Of a stretch of DNA of 64,000 nucleotides, positions 17,731 through 26,817 are shown piece after piece. The notes under the pieces were generated by a model. The model saw only the letters and a list, made by a program, of their open reading frames with translations, did no database searches and was not told the DNA's origin. Origin of the DNA: Natronincola ferrireducens (GTDB lineage: Bacteria; Bacillota; Clostridia; Peptostreptococcales; Natronincolaceae); contig NZ_FNFP01000001.1 in the NCBI RefSeq assembly GCF_900100845.1, forward strand, positions 496,001-560,000, given 5' to 3'. The stretch's first letter is position 1. Each line of letters begins with the position of its first letter. The translations under genes were made by a program, and so were the position numbers.

Positions 17731-18082
17731 AAATTAGTCATTCTCTTAATGGATGATCACTATAATATATATACGGAGGTTTATCTATAATTTTAAAAGG
17801 CAGGGGGGAGGAAATAGAGAAAAATCCAAAATAGTCTTTAAAAAAACTTAAAGAATAAAAAACTGTTGGAGCAATAACGTGGAATAAGGAAAAAGCCATA
17901 CAACCTTAGACTACGGTAGGTGGAGAAATGATTTTATATTTAGAAAATTTCGGTTATAACCACTTGATAAACCTATCAAGGATTGGTATGATGATCAAGA
18001 ATACCAAATTTTAAACAAATACACAAATGTGGGCATAAAATAAAAGAGAAAATGTTTGATAAATTTAAGGAGGTTTTAATCA
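17731..18082. other. 352-bp gap between abfT and the 4-hydroxybutyrate dehydrogenase gene
   Basis: No conserved gene seen. A 27-codon frame at 17938-18021 has a weak GGTGGAG site, and a GGGGGGAGG stretch at about 17804 has no frame behind it. No -24/-12 promoter and no hairpin of terminator quality were found, so the next gene may be read from abfT or from an AT-rich promoter not recognised here. Confidence 0.4.
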
Positions 18083-19201
18083 ATGGCAGTATTAAAGCTA
18101 CAACCAATCCTTCACAAATTCAACAGTTTTAAAGAGTTTGCACAGGAATTTGACATAGGAGAAGAGGATTGCATCTTTACAAACGAATTTCTTTATGAGC
18201 CTTTTATGAAGGAAATTTCTCTAAAAGCCGACTTTTTATTTCAAGAGAAGTATGGGATGGGGGAACCATCAGATGAAATGATTAATGCTCTTATGGCTAA
18301 AATAAGCGAAAAAAAATATAAACGAATTATTGCAGTTGGTGGCGGAACCATCATAGATATTTCAAAAATATTGGCTTTGAAGCATGTTAAAAACTGCATT
18401 GATTTATTTGAAAAAAAGGCACCTATAGTCAAGGATAAAAAACTTATTATCGTTCCAACAACCTGTGGAACTGGCAGTGAGGTTACTAATATCACCATAG
18501 CAGAAATAAAAGACAAGCAAACCAAAATAGGTCTTGCGGCAGATGAGCTCTATCCAGAGGATGCCGTATTAATACCTGAGCTAGTAAAGAGTCTTCCCTT
18601 TAAATTCTTTGCAACCAGTTCAGTTGATGCATTGATCCATGCCATTGAATCCTATGTAGCACCCAAATCCAATGGATATACGGAATTGTTTAGTAGTAAA
18701 GCCATTAAACTTATTATTAGGGGTTATAAAGAGATTGTAGAAAAAGGAGAGGATCATAGACAGGAACTTATCGAAGATTTTTTAGTAGCAAGCAATTACG
18801 CAGGCATTGCCTTTGGTAATACAGGAGTGGGTGCCGTCCATGCCCTTTCTTATCCATTGGGAGGCGTGTACCATGTCCCCCACGGTGAAGCCAATTATCA
18901 ATTTTTTATTGAAGTATTTAAAACCTACAACAGAAAAAATCCCTGTGGTAAAATAAGCAAAGTCAACAAAATGCTAGCAGAACTTTTAGAGATAGACCAG
19001 GATGCCGATGTGTATGAGGCACTTGAGGGACTTCTTAACAAACTATTATCCAAAAACCAATTAAAGGAATACGGCATGAAGGAGGAAGAAATAGAAGCCT
19101 TTGCTGATAGCGTCATTGAAAAGCAACAAAGGCTGTTAGCAAATAACTATGTGCCTCTTTCAAGAGATGAAATTCGTGATATTTATAGAGCACTATATTA
19201 A
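18083..19201 (+). CDS. NAD-dependent 4-hydroxybutyrate dehydrogenase (iron-type alcohol dehydrogenase)
   Basis: Interconverts 4-hydroxybutyrate and succinate semialdehyde. 372 residues, iron-containing alcohol dehydrogenase family. The nucleotide-binding GGGTIIDISK (about 87-96) and PTTCGTGSEVTNIT (about 131-144) are followed by metal-site regions SSVDALIHAIESYV (about 179-192) and HALSYPLGGVYHVPHGEAN (about 253-271). The length and opening match the AbfH/4HbD group found beside abfD and abfT. ATG 18083 has an AAGGAGG site. The enzyme links this module to succinate semialdehyde, hence to GABA or succinate as a source. No aminotransferase or succinyl-CoA reductase is in the window, so the original substrate is open. 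Confidence 0.87.
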   Translation: MAVLKLQPILHKFNSFKEFAQEFDIGEEDCIFTNEFLYEPFMKEISLKADFLFQEKYGMGEPSDEMINALMAKISEKKYKRIIAVGGGTIIDISKILALKHVKNCIDLFEKKAPIVKDKKLIIVPTTCGTGSEVTNITIAEIKDKQTKIGLAADELYPEDAVLIPELVKSLPFKFFATSSVDALIHAIESYVAPKSNGYTELFSSKAIKLIIRGYKEIVEKGEDHRQELIEDFLVASNYAGIAFGNTGVGAVHALSYPLGGVYHVPHGEANYQFFIEVFKTYNRKNPCGKISKVNKMLAELLEIDQDADVYEALEGLLNKLLSKNQLKEYGMKEEEIEAFADSVIEKQQRLLANNYVPLSRDEIRDIYRALY

Positions 19202-19220
19202 TCGATTTATCAATGAATCC

Positions 19221-19262
19221 AATAACAGAAGCACAAAGCCCAGGCTTTTTGCTTCTGTTATT
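19221..19262 (+). terminator. Terminator after the 4-hydroxybutyrate dehydrogenase gene
   Basis: Outer stem AATAACAGAAGC / GCTTCTGTTATT (19221-19232 and 19251-19262) with an inner stem AAAGCC / GGCTTT (19235-19240 and 19243-19248), followed by T residues, 20 nt past the stop. Confidence 0.8.
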
Positions 19263-19400
19263 TTACTCTACATGTATATGATTGGAATATTGTAGATAAC
19301 TCTAGTTAATAACTGGAGTTATGGAATTTTTCATCACAACATTTAACAATTGGACAACTTAAGCAAGTAAAAAAATCCAGAAGCTTCTTCAATTTCCCCA

Positions 19401-19429
19401 TTGACAGACTTCATTTAATTGGATAAAAT
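19401..19429 (+). promoter_or_regulatory. Sigma-A promoter of the Trp T-box/trpP transcript
   Basis: TTGACA at 19401-19406 and TAAAAT at 19424-19429 with a 17-nt spacer; start expected near 19436, just ahead of the T-box leader. Confidence 0.75.
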
Positions 19430-19435
19430 ATAAGA

Positions 19436-19735
19436 ATCAAATTGCTGAAATTCTATGAATAGGATGAGTAGTTAAAGGAATAAAGTTCCAGCGAGTCGGA
19501 GGAGGTGTGAGTCCGATACTTTATCTTTAGTGAATGGACCTAGGAGAAACAAGGAGAAATCATCTGGAATTTATCCGGTGAGAGTAGCCGTCGTCGGGGG
19601 CTTCCCGTTATAGAAGCAGGATATCGAGCAGTTTAGCTCCGTATTTCATGAGGGGACCCTTTTGGGGTCTATAAAGGTGGTACCGCGGAAATCAGTCTTT
19701 CGTCCTTTTAGTATAAGGATGAAGGGCTTTTTTAT
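19436..19735 (+). promoter_or_regulatory. T-box leader, tryptophan specifier, upstream of trpP
   Basis: tRNA-sensing leader that lets transcription continue when uncharged tRNA is bound. The T-box motif AAAGGTGGTACCGCG is at 19673-19687 and the terminator stem (GTCCTT ... AGGATGAAGGGC plus T6) ends near 19735. In the Stem I internal loop, GAA-TGG-ACC places a TGG specifier codon at 19535-19537, predicting tRNA-Trp, in agreement with the tryptophan transporter encoded next. Confidence 0.9.
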
Positions 19736-19843
19736 TTACTCAATAATTTAGAAGGGCGGTAAAGATAATGTTGTGAGCAGAAGATGGAATTGTTCCTTGG
19801 GAAAATAGAAAAACAATAAATAATGAAAAGGAAGGGATTTATT

Positions 19844-20359
19844 ATGAATCTAAGAAAAAGTATTTTAACAGCATTATTGTTAGCCATCGGTCTTATTTTA
19901 CACCAAATTACACCTGGTACATTGGGGGGCATAAAGTTTGATTTGTTTTTACCCTTTGTGTTTATTGCCCTGTTTCTAAATACAACCTTTAAGAACGCTT
20001 TGTTGACAGGGCTTTTAGGAGGAATTTTAACAGCTATGACCACCTCTTTTCCTGGAGGACAATTACCTAACCTTATTGACAAAGTAGGTACCTGTATCAT
20101 TTTATTTGTAATTATTAAGGGGATGGAAAGCTTTAAAGACAGTCGATTTTTTGTAGGGGTTATTGCATGTTTAGGGACAGTGATTAGTGGCAGTATCTTT
20201 TTAGGGTCTGCTCTATTGATGATAGGATTACCGGCTCCTTTTATGGTATTATTTATGACCATCGTTTTACCCACCTCTTTAACCAACATATTTGTTACGA
20301 TGATCATTTATCGAATTACTCAAAATACATTAAGGGTTACAGGTATGAAATTAGTTTAG
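19844..20359 (+). CDS. trpP: Tryptophan transporter, TrpP family
   Basis: Small membrane protein for tryptophan uptake. 171 residues with about five hydrophobic segments; it opens MNLRKSILTALLLAIGLILHQ and contains the family-typical PGTLGGIKFDLFLPF and SFPGGQLPNLIDK stretches. The in-frame ATG at 19823 lacks a ribosome site, whereas ATG 19844 has AGGAAGGG about 8 nt upstream. Regulation by the Trp T-box directly before it supports the substrate. It is flanked by the 4-hydroxybutyrate genes and the sigma-54 activator but has no evident link to them. An ECF-type substrate-binding component is the alternative reading of a small membrane protein. Confidence 0.85.
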   Translation: MNLRKSILTALLLAIGLILHQITPGTLGGIKFDLFLPFVFIALFLNTTFKNALLTGLLGGILTAMTTSFPGGQLPNLIDKVGTCIILFVIIKGMESFKDSRFFVGVIACLGTVISGSIFLGSALLMIGLPAPFMVLFMTIVLPTSLTNIFVTMIIYRITQNTLRVTGMKLV

Positions 20360-20467
20360 ATCCATAGAAAAGTAACCTGTGTACAAATCTCCTAAAGAGA
20401 ATTATAATTTAAATCATAGATACACAACAAGGTAGGTATCTCTTCAAAGGGGAGGAGGAGGGCTCTT

Positions 20468-22195
20468 ATGGAAATAAACTATAAAATAATGAAGCAGGTT
20501 TTGAATAATTCTATTAATGGTGTTGTTATCGTAGAAAACAGTGATGATATATTGTATATGAACAAAAAAGCCAGGGAAATATTAGGTATTCAGGGAAAAA
20601 GAAATGAAAAATCAAATGAAATTTTAAAAAAAGATGATTTAAGTAAATTGCAAAATCTTGATATAGAAGGATTCCATAAAATACATTATAACAATAGAAT
20701 ATTAGTAGCCAGCACTCTGTCAATTATAGATGAAGAAAACATAAAGAGAAGAGCATATATTCTACAGGACATTTCTAAATATGAGGCAGCGGTTGAAGAA
20801 ATAAGCAAATATAAAGAGCTAACCTATACATTGGAGGCCATCATTAATTCCTCCTACGATGGTATTTATGTGACGGATGGTGAAGCCAACACCCTTATTG
20901 TTAATGGAGCCTACGAAAGAATTACTGGAATTAAGGCGTCAGAGGTTTTAGGAAAAAACATGAAGGATTTAGAAAAAAATGGAGTTTTAAATCAATCCAG
21001 CTCTATATTGGCCATTGAAAATCGCAAGCCTATTACCATAAGGCAGGTAATAAGACGAGATAAAGAAATCCTTGTCACCAGCACACCGGTTTTTTCCAGT
21101 AATGGCGACATAACCTATGTTGTTACCAATGTAAGAGATATTTCCAATTTAGTTAATCTTAAAAATGAATTAATAGATACAAAGGCACTAAATGAAAGAT
21201 ATTTAACTGAGCTTCAGCATATAAAGAACAAATTAGTAAATACTCCAGAAATTATTATAAAAGACTCTAATATGCTTAAAGTTATGGAGATGGCAATGAG
21301 GGTGGCGAAGGTAGATACTACTGTTTTGTTAAGTGGAGAAACTGGTGTAGGAAAGGGACAGCTGGCAGACTTTATTCATAAAAATAGTCTACGGGCTAAA
21401 GAAAATTATATAGAAATAAATTGTGGGGCCATCCCAGAGAATTTAATTGAATCAGAGCTTTTTGGATATGAAAAGGGAGCCTTTACGGGGGCTAATAAAC
21501 AGGGAAAAATGGGGATGTTTGAATTAGCAAGTAAAGGAACCCTACTATTGGATGAGGTCTCTGAATTGTCTTTGGAATTACAAGTAAAGCTATTAAAAGC
21601 TTTGGAGGAAAAAAAGATTTATCGAATTGGAGGAGAAAAGCCAATTCCTATCAATAGCCGTATAATAGCGGCATCAAATAAAGATCTAAAACAGATGGTA
21701 GAGAAGGGTTCTTTTAGAGATGATTTATACTATCGTTTAAATGTAGTTCCTATACACATCTTTCCCTTAAGGGAACGTAGAGATGAAATCATACCATTAT
21801 GCCTCAAGTTTCTAGAGGATTTTAATAAAAAATATGCTATGAATAAGTTTTTTGCTCCTATCACATTGAATAAACTACTTTATTATAATTGGCCGGGAAA
21901 TGTTAGGGAATTAAAAAATCTTGTGGAGAGAATGGTGGTTATTGCCCCCGAAGATGAACTTACGGAGGAATTATTACCAGAGTACATTTTCAATAATCAT
22001 TTTTCAAAAGAAAATTTATCCCATACAGAGATAGGAAAGGATCTGCAGTGTAGTGACATGTCATTAAAAGAGGCAACTTATGAATTTGAAAAGAGCTACA
22101 TTAGAAATGCCATTAAAAAGTATGGTTCATTAAAAAAAGCAGCAAAAAACTTAAATATTGATCCTTCAACCATTAATAGAAAATTGAAAAGGTAA
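20468..22195 (+). CDS. Sigma-54-dependent activator with two PAS domains
   Basis: Enhancer-binding protein that opens sigma-54 RNA polymerase. 575 residues: PAS about 8-110, second PAS about 120-225 (ending VVTNVRDISNL), AAA+ domain about 262-490 with Walker A GETGVGKG (about 289-296), the sigma-54 contact loop GAFTGA (about 337), and Walker B LLLDEV; then a Fis-type helix-turn-helix at 540-575 (GSLKKAAKNLNIDPSTINRKL). No receiver domain, so it senses a small molecule through PAS rather than phosphorylation. It is the only such activator in the window and two sigma-54 promoters (bcd, abfD) lie 6-9 kb upstream, making it their probable regulator. ATG 20468 follows GGGGAGGAGGAGG. Confidence 0.93.
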   Translation: MEINYKIMKQVLNNSINGVVIVENSDDILYMNKKAREILGIQGKRNEKSNEILKKDDLSKLQNLDIEGFHKIHYNNRILVASTLSIIDEENIKRRAYILQDISKYEAAVEEISKYKELTYTLEAIINSSYDGIYVTDGEANTLIVNGAYERITGIKASEVLGKNMKDLEKNGVLNQSSSILAIENRKPITIRQVIRRDKEILVTSTPVFSSNGDITYVVTNVRDISNLVNLKNELIDTKALNERYLTELQHIKNKLVNTPEIIIKDSNMLKVMEMAMRVAKVDTTVLLSGETGVGKGQLADFIHKNSLRAKENYIEINCGAIPENLIESELFGYEKGAFTGANKQGKMGMFELASKGTLLLDEVSELSLELQVKLLKALEEKKIYRIGGEKPIPINSRIIAASNKDLKQMVEKGSFRDDLYYRLNVVPIHIFPLRERRDEIIPLCLKFLEDFNKKYAMNKFFAPITLNKLLYYNWPGNVRELKNLVERMVVIAPEDELTEELLPEYIFNNHFSKENLSHTEIGKDLQCSDMSLKEATYEFEKSYIRNAIKKYGSLKKAAKNLNIDPSTINRKLKR

Positions 22196-22279
22196 GGATT
22201 TGTTTACCTATGTATAATTTCTCCAAAACCTGTCAAAATTCTAATAAATGCTATATGATTCTTCAGTAATCCAAATTAC

Positions 22280-22309
22280 TTGACTTTTAGCTAGAAGTAA
22301 TTATATAAT
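22280..22309 (+). promoter_or_regulatory. Sigma-A promoter of the Ile T-box/ileS transcript
   Basis: TTGACT at 22280-22285 and TATAAT at 22304-22309, spacer 18 nt; start expected near 22316. Confidence 0.65.
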
Positions 22310-22316
22310 ATATTTT

Positions 22317-22605
22317 GAAGGTTTATAAAAAGTTTTTAAATTACACCTATTCTGAAGATTATATTAAATGCTATGAAGAGGACAGTAGTGAAAGGAAACC
22401 GTTTTTAGAGAGATAATCCTTGGCTGGGAGATTATTACGGATTTTTTTACGAAGATCACCTTGGAGCAGAAGGTCTGAACATCTAGTAGGATCTTCCGTA
22501 GACATACGTTATCATGTGCTGAAGTGACAAGATATCTATTGATCTTGTAACCAGGGTGGTACCGCGGTTTATTCGTCCCTAATGTATTTTAGGGACTTTT
22601 TATAG
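22317..22605 (+). promoter_or_regulatory. T-box leader, isoleucine specifier, upstream of ileS
   Basis: T-box motif AGGGTGGTACCGCGG at 22553-22567 followed by the terminator GTCCCTAA ... TTAGGGAC with a T5 run (22574-22605). The Stem I loop reads GAAG-ATC-ACC, giving an ATC (Ile) specifier at 22455-22457, which agrees with the downstream isoleucyl-tRNA synthetase. Confidence 0.92.
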
Positions 22606-22678
22606 TTTTTGGCATAATTTTTAAAGATGTTAGAAGAATAGTTAGCATAATTCAATTACTTAGAAAGGATGAGGAAAC

Positions 22679-25600
22679 ATGAAGGGATTTAAAACGCTAT
22701 CTAATGGCCCTGTAGCTCAGCGGGAAAAAGCTGTAGCAGAACTATGGGAGCAAAACAATATCCTAGAAAAAAGTATCGAAAACCGTGAAGGAGCAAAGTC
22801 TTTTGTGTTTTTTGAAGGCCCTCCTACAGCCAATGGTAGACCGGGAATTCATCACGTTATATCGAGAACACTAAAGGACTCCGTATGTAGATACCATACG
22901 ATGCTGGGGGAACAAGTTAAAAGAAAGGCTGGATGGGACACCCATGGTCTTCCAGTTGAGATTGAGGTAGAAAAGCAATTAAAGCTTTCTAGCAAATTAG
23001 AAATTGAGAATTATGGTATTGCAGCCTTTAACACAAAGTGTAGGGAGTCTGTTTTCTCCTATGAAAAGCAATGGAGGGAAATGACTAGGAGAATGGGCTA
23101 CTCCATTGACCTAGATAACCCTTATATTACTTTAGACAATAATTATATCGAGTCCGTATGGTGGATTTTAGATAAGTTCTTTAAGGAAGGATATATTTAT
23201 GAAGGACATAAAATTCTGCCCTATTGTCCTAGATGTGGAACTGGATTAGCATCCCATGAGGTTTCCCAAGGCTATAAGGAAATCAAATCCAACACCGTTA
23301 TTGTACCAATGAAGCGAAAAGATGCCGATGAATATTTCTTAGTGTGGACGACAACACCATGGACATTAGCCTCCAACGTTGCCTTAGCTGTACATCCTGA
23401 AGTTACCTATGTCAAGGTGCGACACAATGATAAGGTATATATTTTGGCAAAGAATTTGGTTGGGCGAGTAGTTGGGGAAGAGTACGAAATTTTAGAGGAA
23501 ATGAAGGGGCAGGATTTAGAATATGTAGAGTATGAACAATTAATGCCTTTTTTAGAAGCCGATAAAAAAGCCTTCTTTGTTACGGTTGCCGACTATGTAA
23601 CAACAGAGGATGGTACTGGGGTTGTTCATATCGCTCCTGCCTTTGGTGAAGACGACTATCAAATAGGAAGAAGATATGATCTACCGGTATTCCAACCAGT
23701 AAGTGAAGAAGGGAAATATACTACAACACCTTGGGAAGGTCAGTTTGTAATCGATGCCGATATCGACATTATTAAATGGCTCCATGGTGAGGGTAAATTA
23801 TTTAAAAAAGAAAAAATGGATCACAATTATCCCCACTGCTGGCGTTGTTCTACACCATTATTATATTATGGAAAACCAAGCTGGTATATTGAGATGACCA
23901 AGCTAAAGGATCAGTTGATTGCCAATAACAATTCTGTTAACTGGTATCCAGACTATGTAGGAGAAAAGCGTTTTGGCAACTGGTTAGATAACTTAAATGA
24001 TTGGGCTATTTCTAGAAATCGTTATTGGGGAACACCTTTAAATATTTGGCGTTGTGAATGCGGCCACACAACTTCAGTAGGCTCTAGAAAAGAGTTAGTT
24101 GAAAAAGCTGTACAAAATATTGATGAAACAGTAGAACTCCATAGACCCTATGTAGATGACATTCAGTTAAAGTGTAGTGATTGTGATGGTATTATGACAA
24201 GGGTTACAGAGGTTATTGATTGTTGGTTTGACAGTGGTGCCATGCCATTTGCACAACATCACTACCCCTTCGAGAATAAAGAAGGCTTTGATAGACTTTT
24301 CCCAGCTGATTTTATCTGTGAAGGTATCGATCAAACAAGAGGGTGGTTCTATTCCTTATTAGCTATCTCTACCTTTGTTATGGGAGTATCCCCCTATAAA
24401 AATGTACTGGTAAATGATTTAATTTTAGATAAAAATGGACAAAAGATGTCAAAGTCTAAAGGAAATACTGTAGATCCCTTTGAGCTATTTGATAAGTATG
24501 GGGCTGATGCCCTTAGGTGGTATCTACTACATGTATCTCCAGCATGGACACCTACTAGGTTTGACATTGAGGGATTAAAAGAAGTACAAAGTAAATTTTT
24601 CACAACTATAGAAAATGTTTATGCCTTCTTCACCCTTTATGCTAATACCGATGAAATTAATCCTAAAGATTTCTTCATTGATTACAAAGATAGACCCGAA
24701 TTAGATAGATGGATACTATCAAAATATAATAGCTTGATTGAAGAAGTTAGAAAGGACATGGACGTCTTTGATCTAACAAAAGCTGTTAGAAAAATTCAAG
24801 AATTTGTTAATGAAGATTTGTCTAACTGGTATATTAGAAGGGCTAGAAGACGTTTTTGGGCAACTGAATTAACAGATGATAAGAAGGCAGTATACAATAC
24901 AACCTATGAAATTCTTGTAGGGGTATCTAAGTTAGTTGCGCCCTTCTCACCCTTCTTGGCTGATGAAATGTATCAGAATTTAACCAATGGTTTATCTGTT
25001 CATCTTGCAGACTATCCTGAAACAGATGGAGGTTTAATTGACAAGGCTGTAGAGGAAAAAATGGATTTAGTAAGGGATTTAGTAGGATTAGGTAGAGCTG
25101 CAAGGGCTCAATCTAAAATCAAGGTACGTCAACCTTTACAAAAGATTTTAGTAGATGGAAAATATGAACCTTTAATTTCTGACTTAGTTCCTCTAATTCA
25201 AGAGGAGCTAAATGTAAAGGAAGTTCATTTTGAAAAGAATCTCAAGGATTTTATGGACTTTAGCTTAAAGCCAAACTTTAGGGTAGCAGGACCAGAGTTA
25301 GGAAGCAAGATAAAGGTCTTTGGAAAGGCTTTAACGGAAGTAGATGCTTCGGAGGTGGTACCAAAGCTAGAGGCAGGGGAAAAAGTAACCCTAAACCTTG
25401 ATGGCGAAGCCTTTGAAGTAGGTAAGGATTATGTTATGATCAATATTATTGCCAAGGAAGGCTTTACAGTAGAAATGGCAAGCAATCTTTTTGTAATCCT
25501 AGATACAACCCTAAGTGAAGAATTAATTAATGAAGGCTTTGCCCGTGAATTTGTATCTAAGGTACAGCAAATGAGAAAGAATAACAACTATGAAGTAATC

Positions 25601-25783
25601 GACAATATCAATATTTACTTTGATGGAGACGATGAAATTGCTAAGGCAGTAGAACTATATGGAGATTATATTATGCAGGAAACCCTAGCCTTAGCCATCG
25701 ATAGAGTTCAGGATAATAGCTTTGAAAAGCAAAATTTAAATGATCATGAAACAGGTATTAAAGTTGAAAAGGTAGAAGTATAA
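22679..25783 (+). CDS. ileS: Isoleucyl-tRNA synthetase
   Basis: Charges tRNA-Ile. 1034 residues, class I synthetase. The HIGH-type signature is PPTANGRPGIHH (about 47-58), the CP1 editing domain contains the conserved LVWTTTPWTLASN (about 221-233), and KMSKS appears in GQKMSKSKGN (about residue 588). Length over 1000 and the C-terminal extension after the anticodon-binding domain indicate the eukaryote-like (IleS2) type often linked with mupirocin tolerance; that is a family inference. CPRC and CSDCD-type cysteine pairs are visible. ATG 22679 has an AAGGATG site. Controlled by an Ile T-box. Confidence 0.96.
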   Translation: MKGFKTLSNGPVAQREKAVAELWEQNNILEKSIENREGAKSFVFFEGPPTANGRPGIHHVISRTLKDSVCRYHTMLGEQVKRKAGWDTHGLPVEIEVEKQLKLSSKLEIENYGIAAFNTKCRESVFSYEKQWREMTRRMGYSIDLDNPYITLDNNYIESVWWILDKFFKEGYIYEGHKILPYCPRCGTGLASHEVSQGYKEIKSNTVIVPMKRKDADEYFLVWTTTPWTLASNVALAVHPEVTYVKVRHNDKVYILAKNLVGRVVGEEYEILEEMKGQDLEYVEYEQLMPFLEADKKAFFVTVADYVTTEDGTGVVHIAPAFGEDDYQIGRRYDLPVFQPVSEEGKYTTTPWEGQFVIDADIDIIKWLHGEGKLFKKEKMDHNYPHCWRCSTPLLYYGKPSWYIEMTKLKDQLIANNNSVNWYPDYVGEKRFGNWLDNLNDWAISRNRYWGTPLNIWRCECGHTTSVGSRKELVEKAVQNIDETVELHRPYVDDIQLKCSDCDGIMTRVTEVIDCWFDSGAMPFAQHHYPFENKEGFDRLFPADFICEGIDQTRGWFYSLLAISTFVMGVSPYKNVLVNDLILDKNGQKMSKSKGNTVDPFELFDKYGADALRWYLLHVSPAWTPTRFDIEGLKEVQSKFFTTIENVYAFFTLYANTDEINPKDFFIDYKDRPELDRWILSKYNSLIEEVRKDMDVFDLTKAVRKIQEFVNEDLSNWYIRRARRRFWATELTDDKKAVYNTTYEILVGVSKLVAPFSPFLADEMYQNLTNGLSVHLADYPETDGGLIDKAVEEKMDLVRDLVGLGRAARAQSKIKVRQPLQKILVDGKYEPLISDLVPLIQEELNVKEVHFEKNLKDFMDFSLKPNFRVAGPELGSKIKVFGKALTEVDASEVVPKLEAGEKVTLNLDGEAFEVGKDYVMINIIAKEGFTVEMASNLFVILDTTLSEELINEGFAREFVSKVQQMRKNNNYEVIDNINIYFDGDDEIAKAVELYGDYIMQETLALAIDRVQDNSFEKQNLNDHETGIKVEKVEV

Positions 25784-25832
25784 AAATCTCTAAAAATCTC
25801 TAAAAATCTCCAGTTATTGACTGGAGATTTTT
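25781..25832 (+). terminator. ileS terminator preceded by three tandem decamers
   Basis: Stem AAAAATCTCCAGT (25802-25814) / ACTGGAGATTTTT (25820-25832), loop 5 nt, T-rich end. TAAAAATCTC is repeated three times head to tail at 25781-25810; the first copy holds the ileS stop codon and the third is the base of the terminator stem. Confidence 0.85.
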
Positions 25833-25885
25833 TATTCATAACTCTAGAAAAAGTGGGTATTTTAATAGGAAAAGGAGGTTTTATC

Positions 25886-26710
25886 ATGAAAAAAATTTTT
25901 GTTTACATAATTATCCTTGTATTGATATTTGTTATGATGGGTTGCAGGGTAGAACCAGTACCAGATCCACCACCACCACAGGATGAACCCAATGGAGGTA
26001 TGGAGGAGAATGGGAATTTTCATGGGGATATAAACGTAGAGCTACAGGATAGGATGAGAATTGTGGAAGAAGATACTCTTCCAGACACAATTAGAGAGTG
26101 GTTTCAACAATTTGGTGATGAAAGAGGAGGTTACGTTTATCAACATCCTGATGCCACCTATGTAAAAATCAATGCAGGGGAAAAACCTACAGGTGGCTAT
26201 GGCATCTCTATCGTGGATTACCTTCATGAAGAATATCCGAGGATCATTGTAGTAGATACTAGAATTCCCGATGAGGATGATATAGTTACCCAAGTCTTGT
26301 CCTATCCATCGGTAATTTTGCAGGTTCATACAGATATGGCTGTAGAATTTGAAGTTAGAACAATAGACGACGAAGCCTTCCCCATGGAGCATACCTTAGT
26401 TTTTGCTGAGCTGGAATTGCCGGAGGAAAATGAAGAAATTAATAATCCGGTGGAAATACAGGGTAGAATTATAGCCTTTGAAGGTAGTTTTATTGTAAGA
26501 ATTTTAGATGCTGAAGATGAAATCATTCATGAAGAACATCTACAGGCAGATGCAGGAGGACCAGAATGGGGAAGTTTCCAAGAAGAAATTCGTTATCCTC
26601 TTCCTAAGACAAAGGAAGGAAGAATAGAGGTAGGAGAATATAGCGCTAAGGATGGAGAGTACCTCATGAGGGACTATGTAGCCGTTAGATTTAAAAATAT
26701 AGAACAATAA
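25886..26710 (+). CDS. Lipoprotein with PrcB-like and Gmad2 (Ig-like) domains
   Basis: Predicted exported lipoprotein of unknown role. 274 residues: signal peptide with a lipobox MMGC (Cys about residue 20), a proline-rich linker (PVPDPPPPQDEP), a central region about 75-165 with GGYGISI and YPSVILQVHT resembling the PrcB C-terminal domain, and a C-terminal Ig-like region about 180-274 (NPVEIQGRIIAFEGSF, GPEWGSFQEEI) typical of Gmad2 of spore-germination-associated proteins. ATG 25886 follows AAAGGAGG; the longer frame from 25817 starts inside the ileS terminator. Gene is monocistronic, ended by the hairpin at 26722-26765. Domain names are from motif memory, not a search. Confidence 0.75.
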   Translation: MKKIFVYIIILVLIFVMMGCRVEPVPDPPPPQDEPNGGMEENGNFHGDINVELQDRMRIVEEDTLPDTIREWFQQFGDERGGYVYQHPDATYVKINAGEKPTGGYGISIVDYLHEEYPRIIVVDTRIPDEDDIVTQVLSYPSVILQVHTDMAVEFEVRTIDDEAFPMEHTLVFAELELPEENEEINNPVEIQGRIIAFEGSFIVRILDAEDEIIHEEHLQADAGGPEWGSFQEEIRYPLPKTKEGRIEVGEYSAKDGEYLMRDYVAVRFKNIEQ

Positions 26711-26721
26711 CCTACAATTTT

Positions 26722-26765
26722 AATCCCAATAAAAAGATGGCTTCTACCATCTTTTTATTGGGATT
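26722..26765 (+). terminator. Terminator after the lipoprotein gene
   Basis: Perfect 19-bp inverted repeat, 26722-26740 and 26747-26765, loop CTTCTA. Confidence 0.75.
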
Positions 26766-26780
26766 CTTTACGTTGTATCA

Positions 26781-26817
26781 GGGACTGACATCAGATCAAA
26801 GGTTTGATATTAGTCCC
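26781..26817 (-). terminator. Terminator after the DsrE-like gene
   Basis: Imperfect stem GGGACTgAcATCA (26781 on) with TGATaTtAGTCCC (to 26817), abutting the stop codon of the leftward gene at 26818. Confidence 0.55.

Noticed and set aside
17938-18021. 27-codon frame before the 4-hydroxybutyrate dehydrogenase gene
   Set aside because: Weak ribosome site too close to the start and no recognisable features; kept only as a note on the gap.
19732-20307. 191-codon frame opposite trpP
   Set aside because: It covers the TrpP gene and part of the T-box terminator antisense; its composition is a low-complexity mirror of the membrane protein.
22610-22630. Possible sigma-54 -24 element (TTGGCATAA) before ileS
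   Set aside because: There is no GC at the required distance, and the gene already has a sigma-A promoter and T-box.
25781-25810. CRISPR-like short tandem repeat
   Set aside because: Three contiguous 10-mers with no spacers; part of the ileS terminator. No CRISPR array or cas gene was seen anywhere in the window.
25817-25885. N-terminal extension of the lipoprotein
   Set aside because: It begins inside the ileS terminator and would bury the lipoprotein signal peptide.
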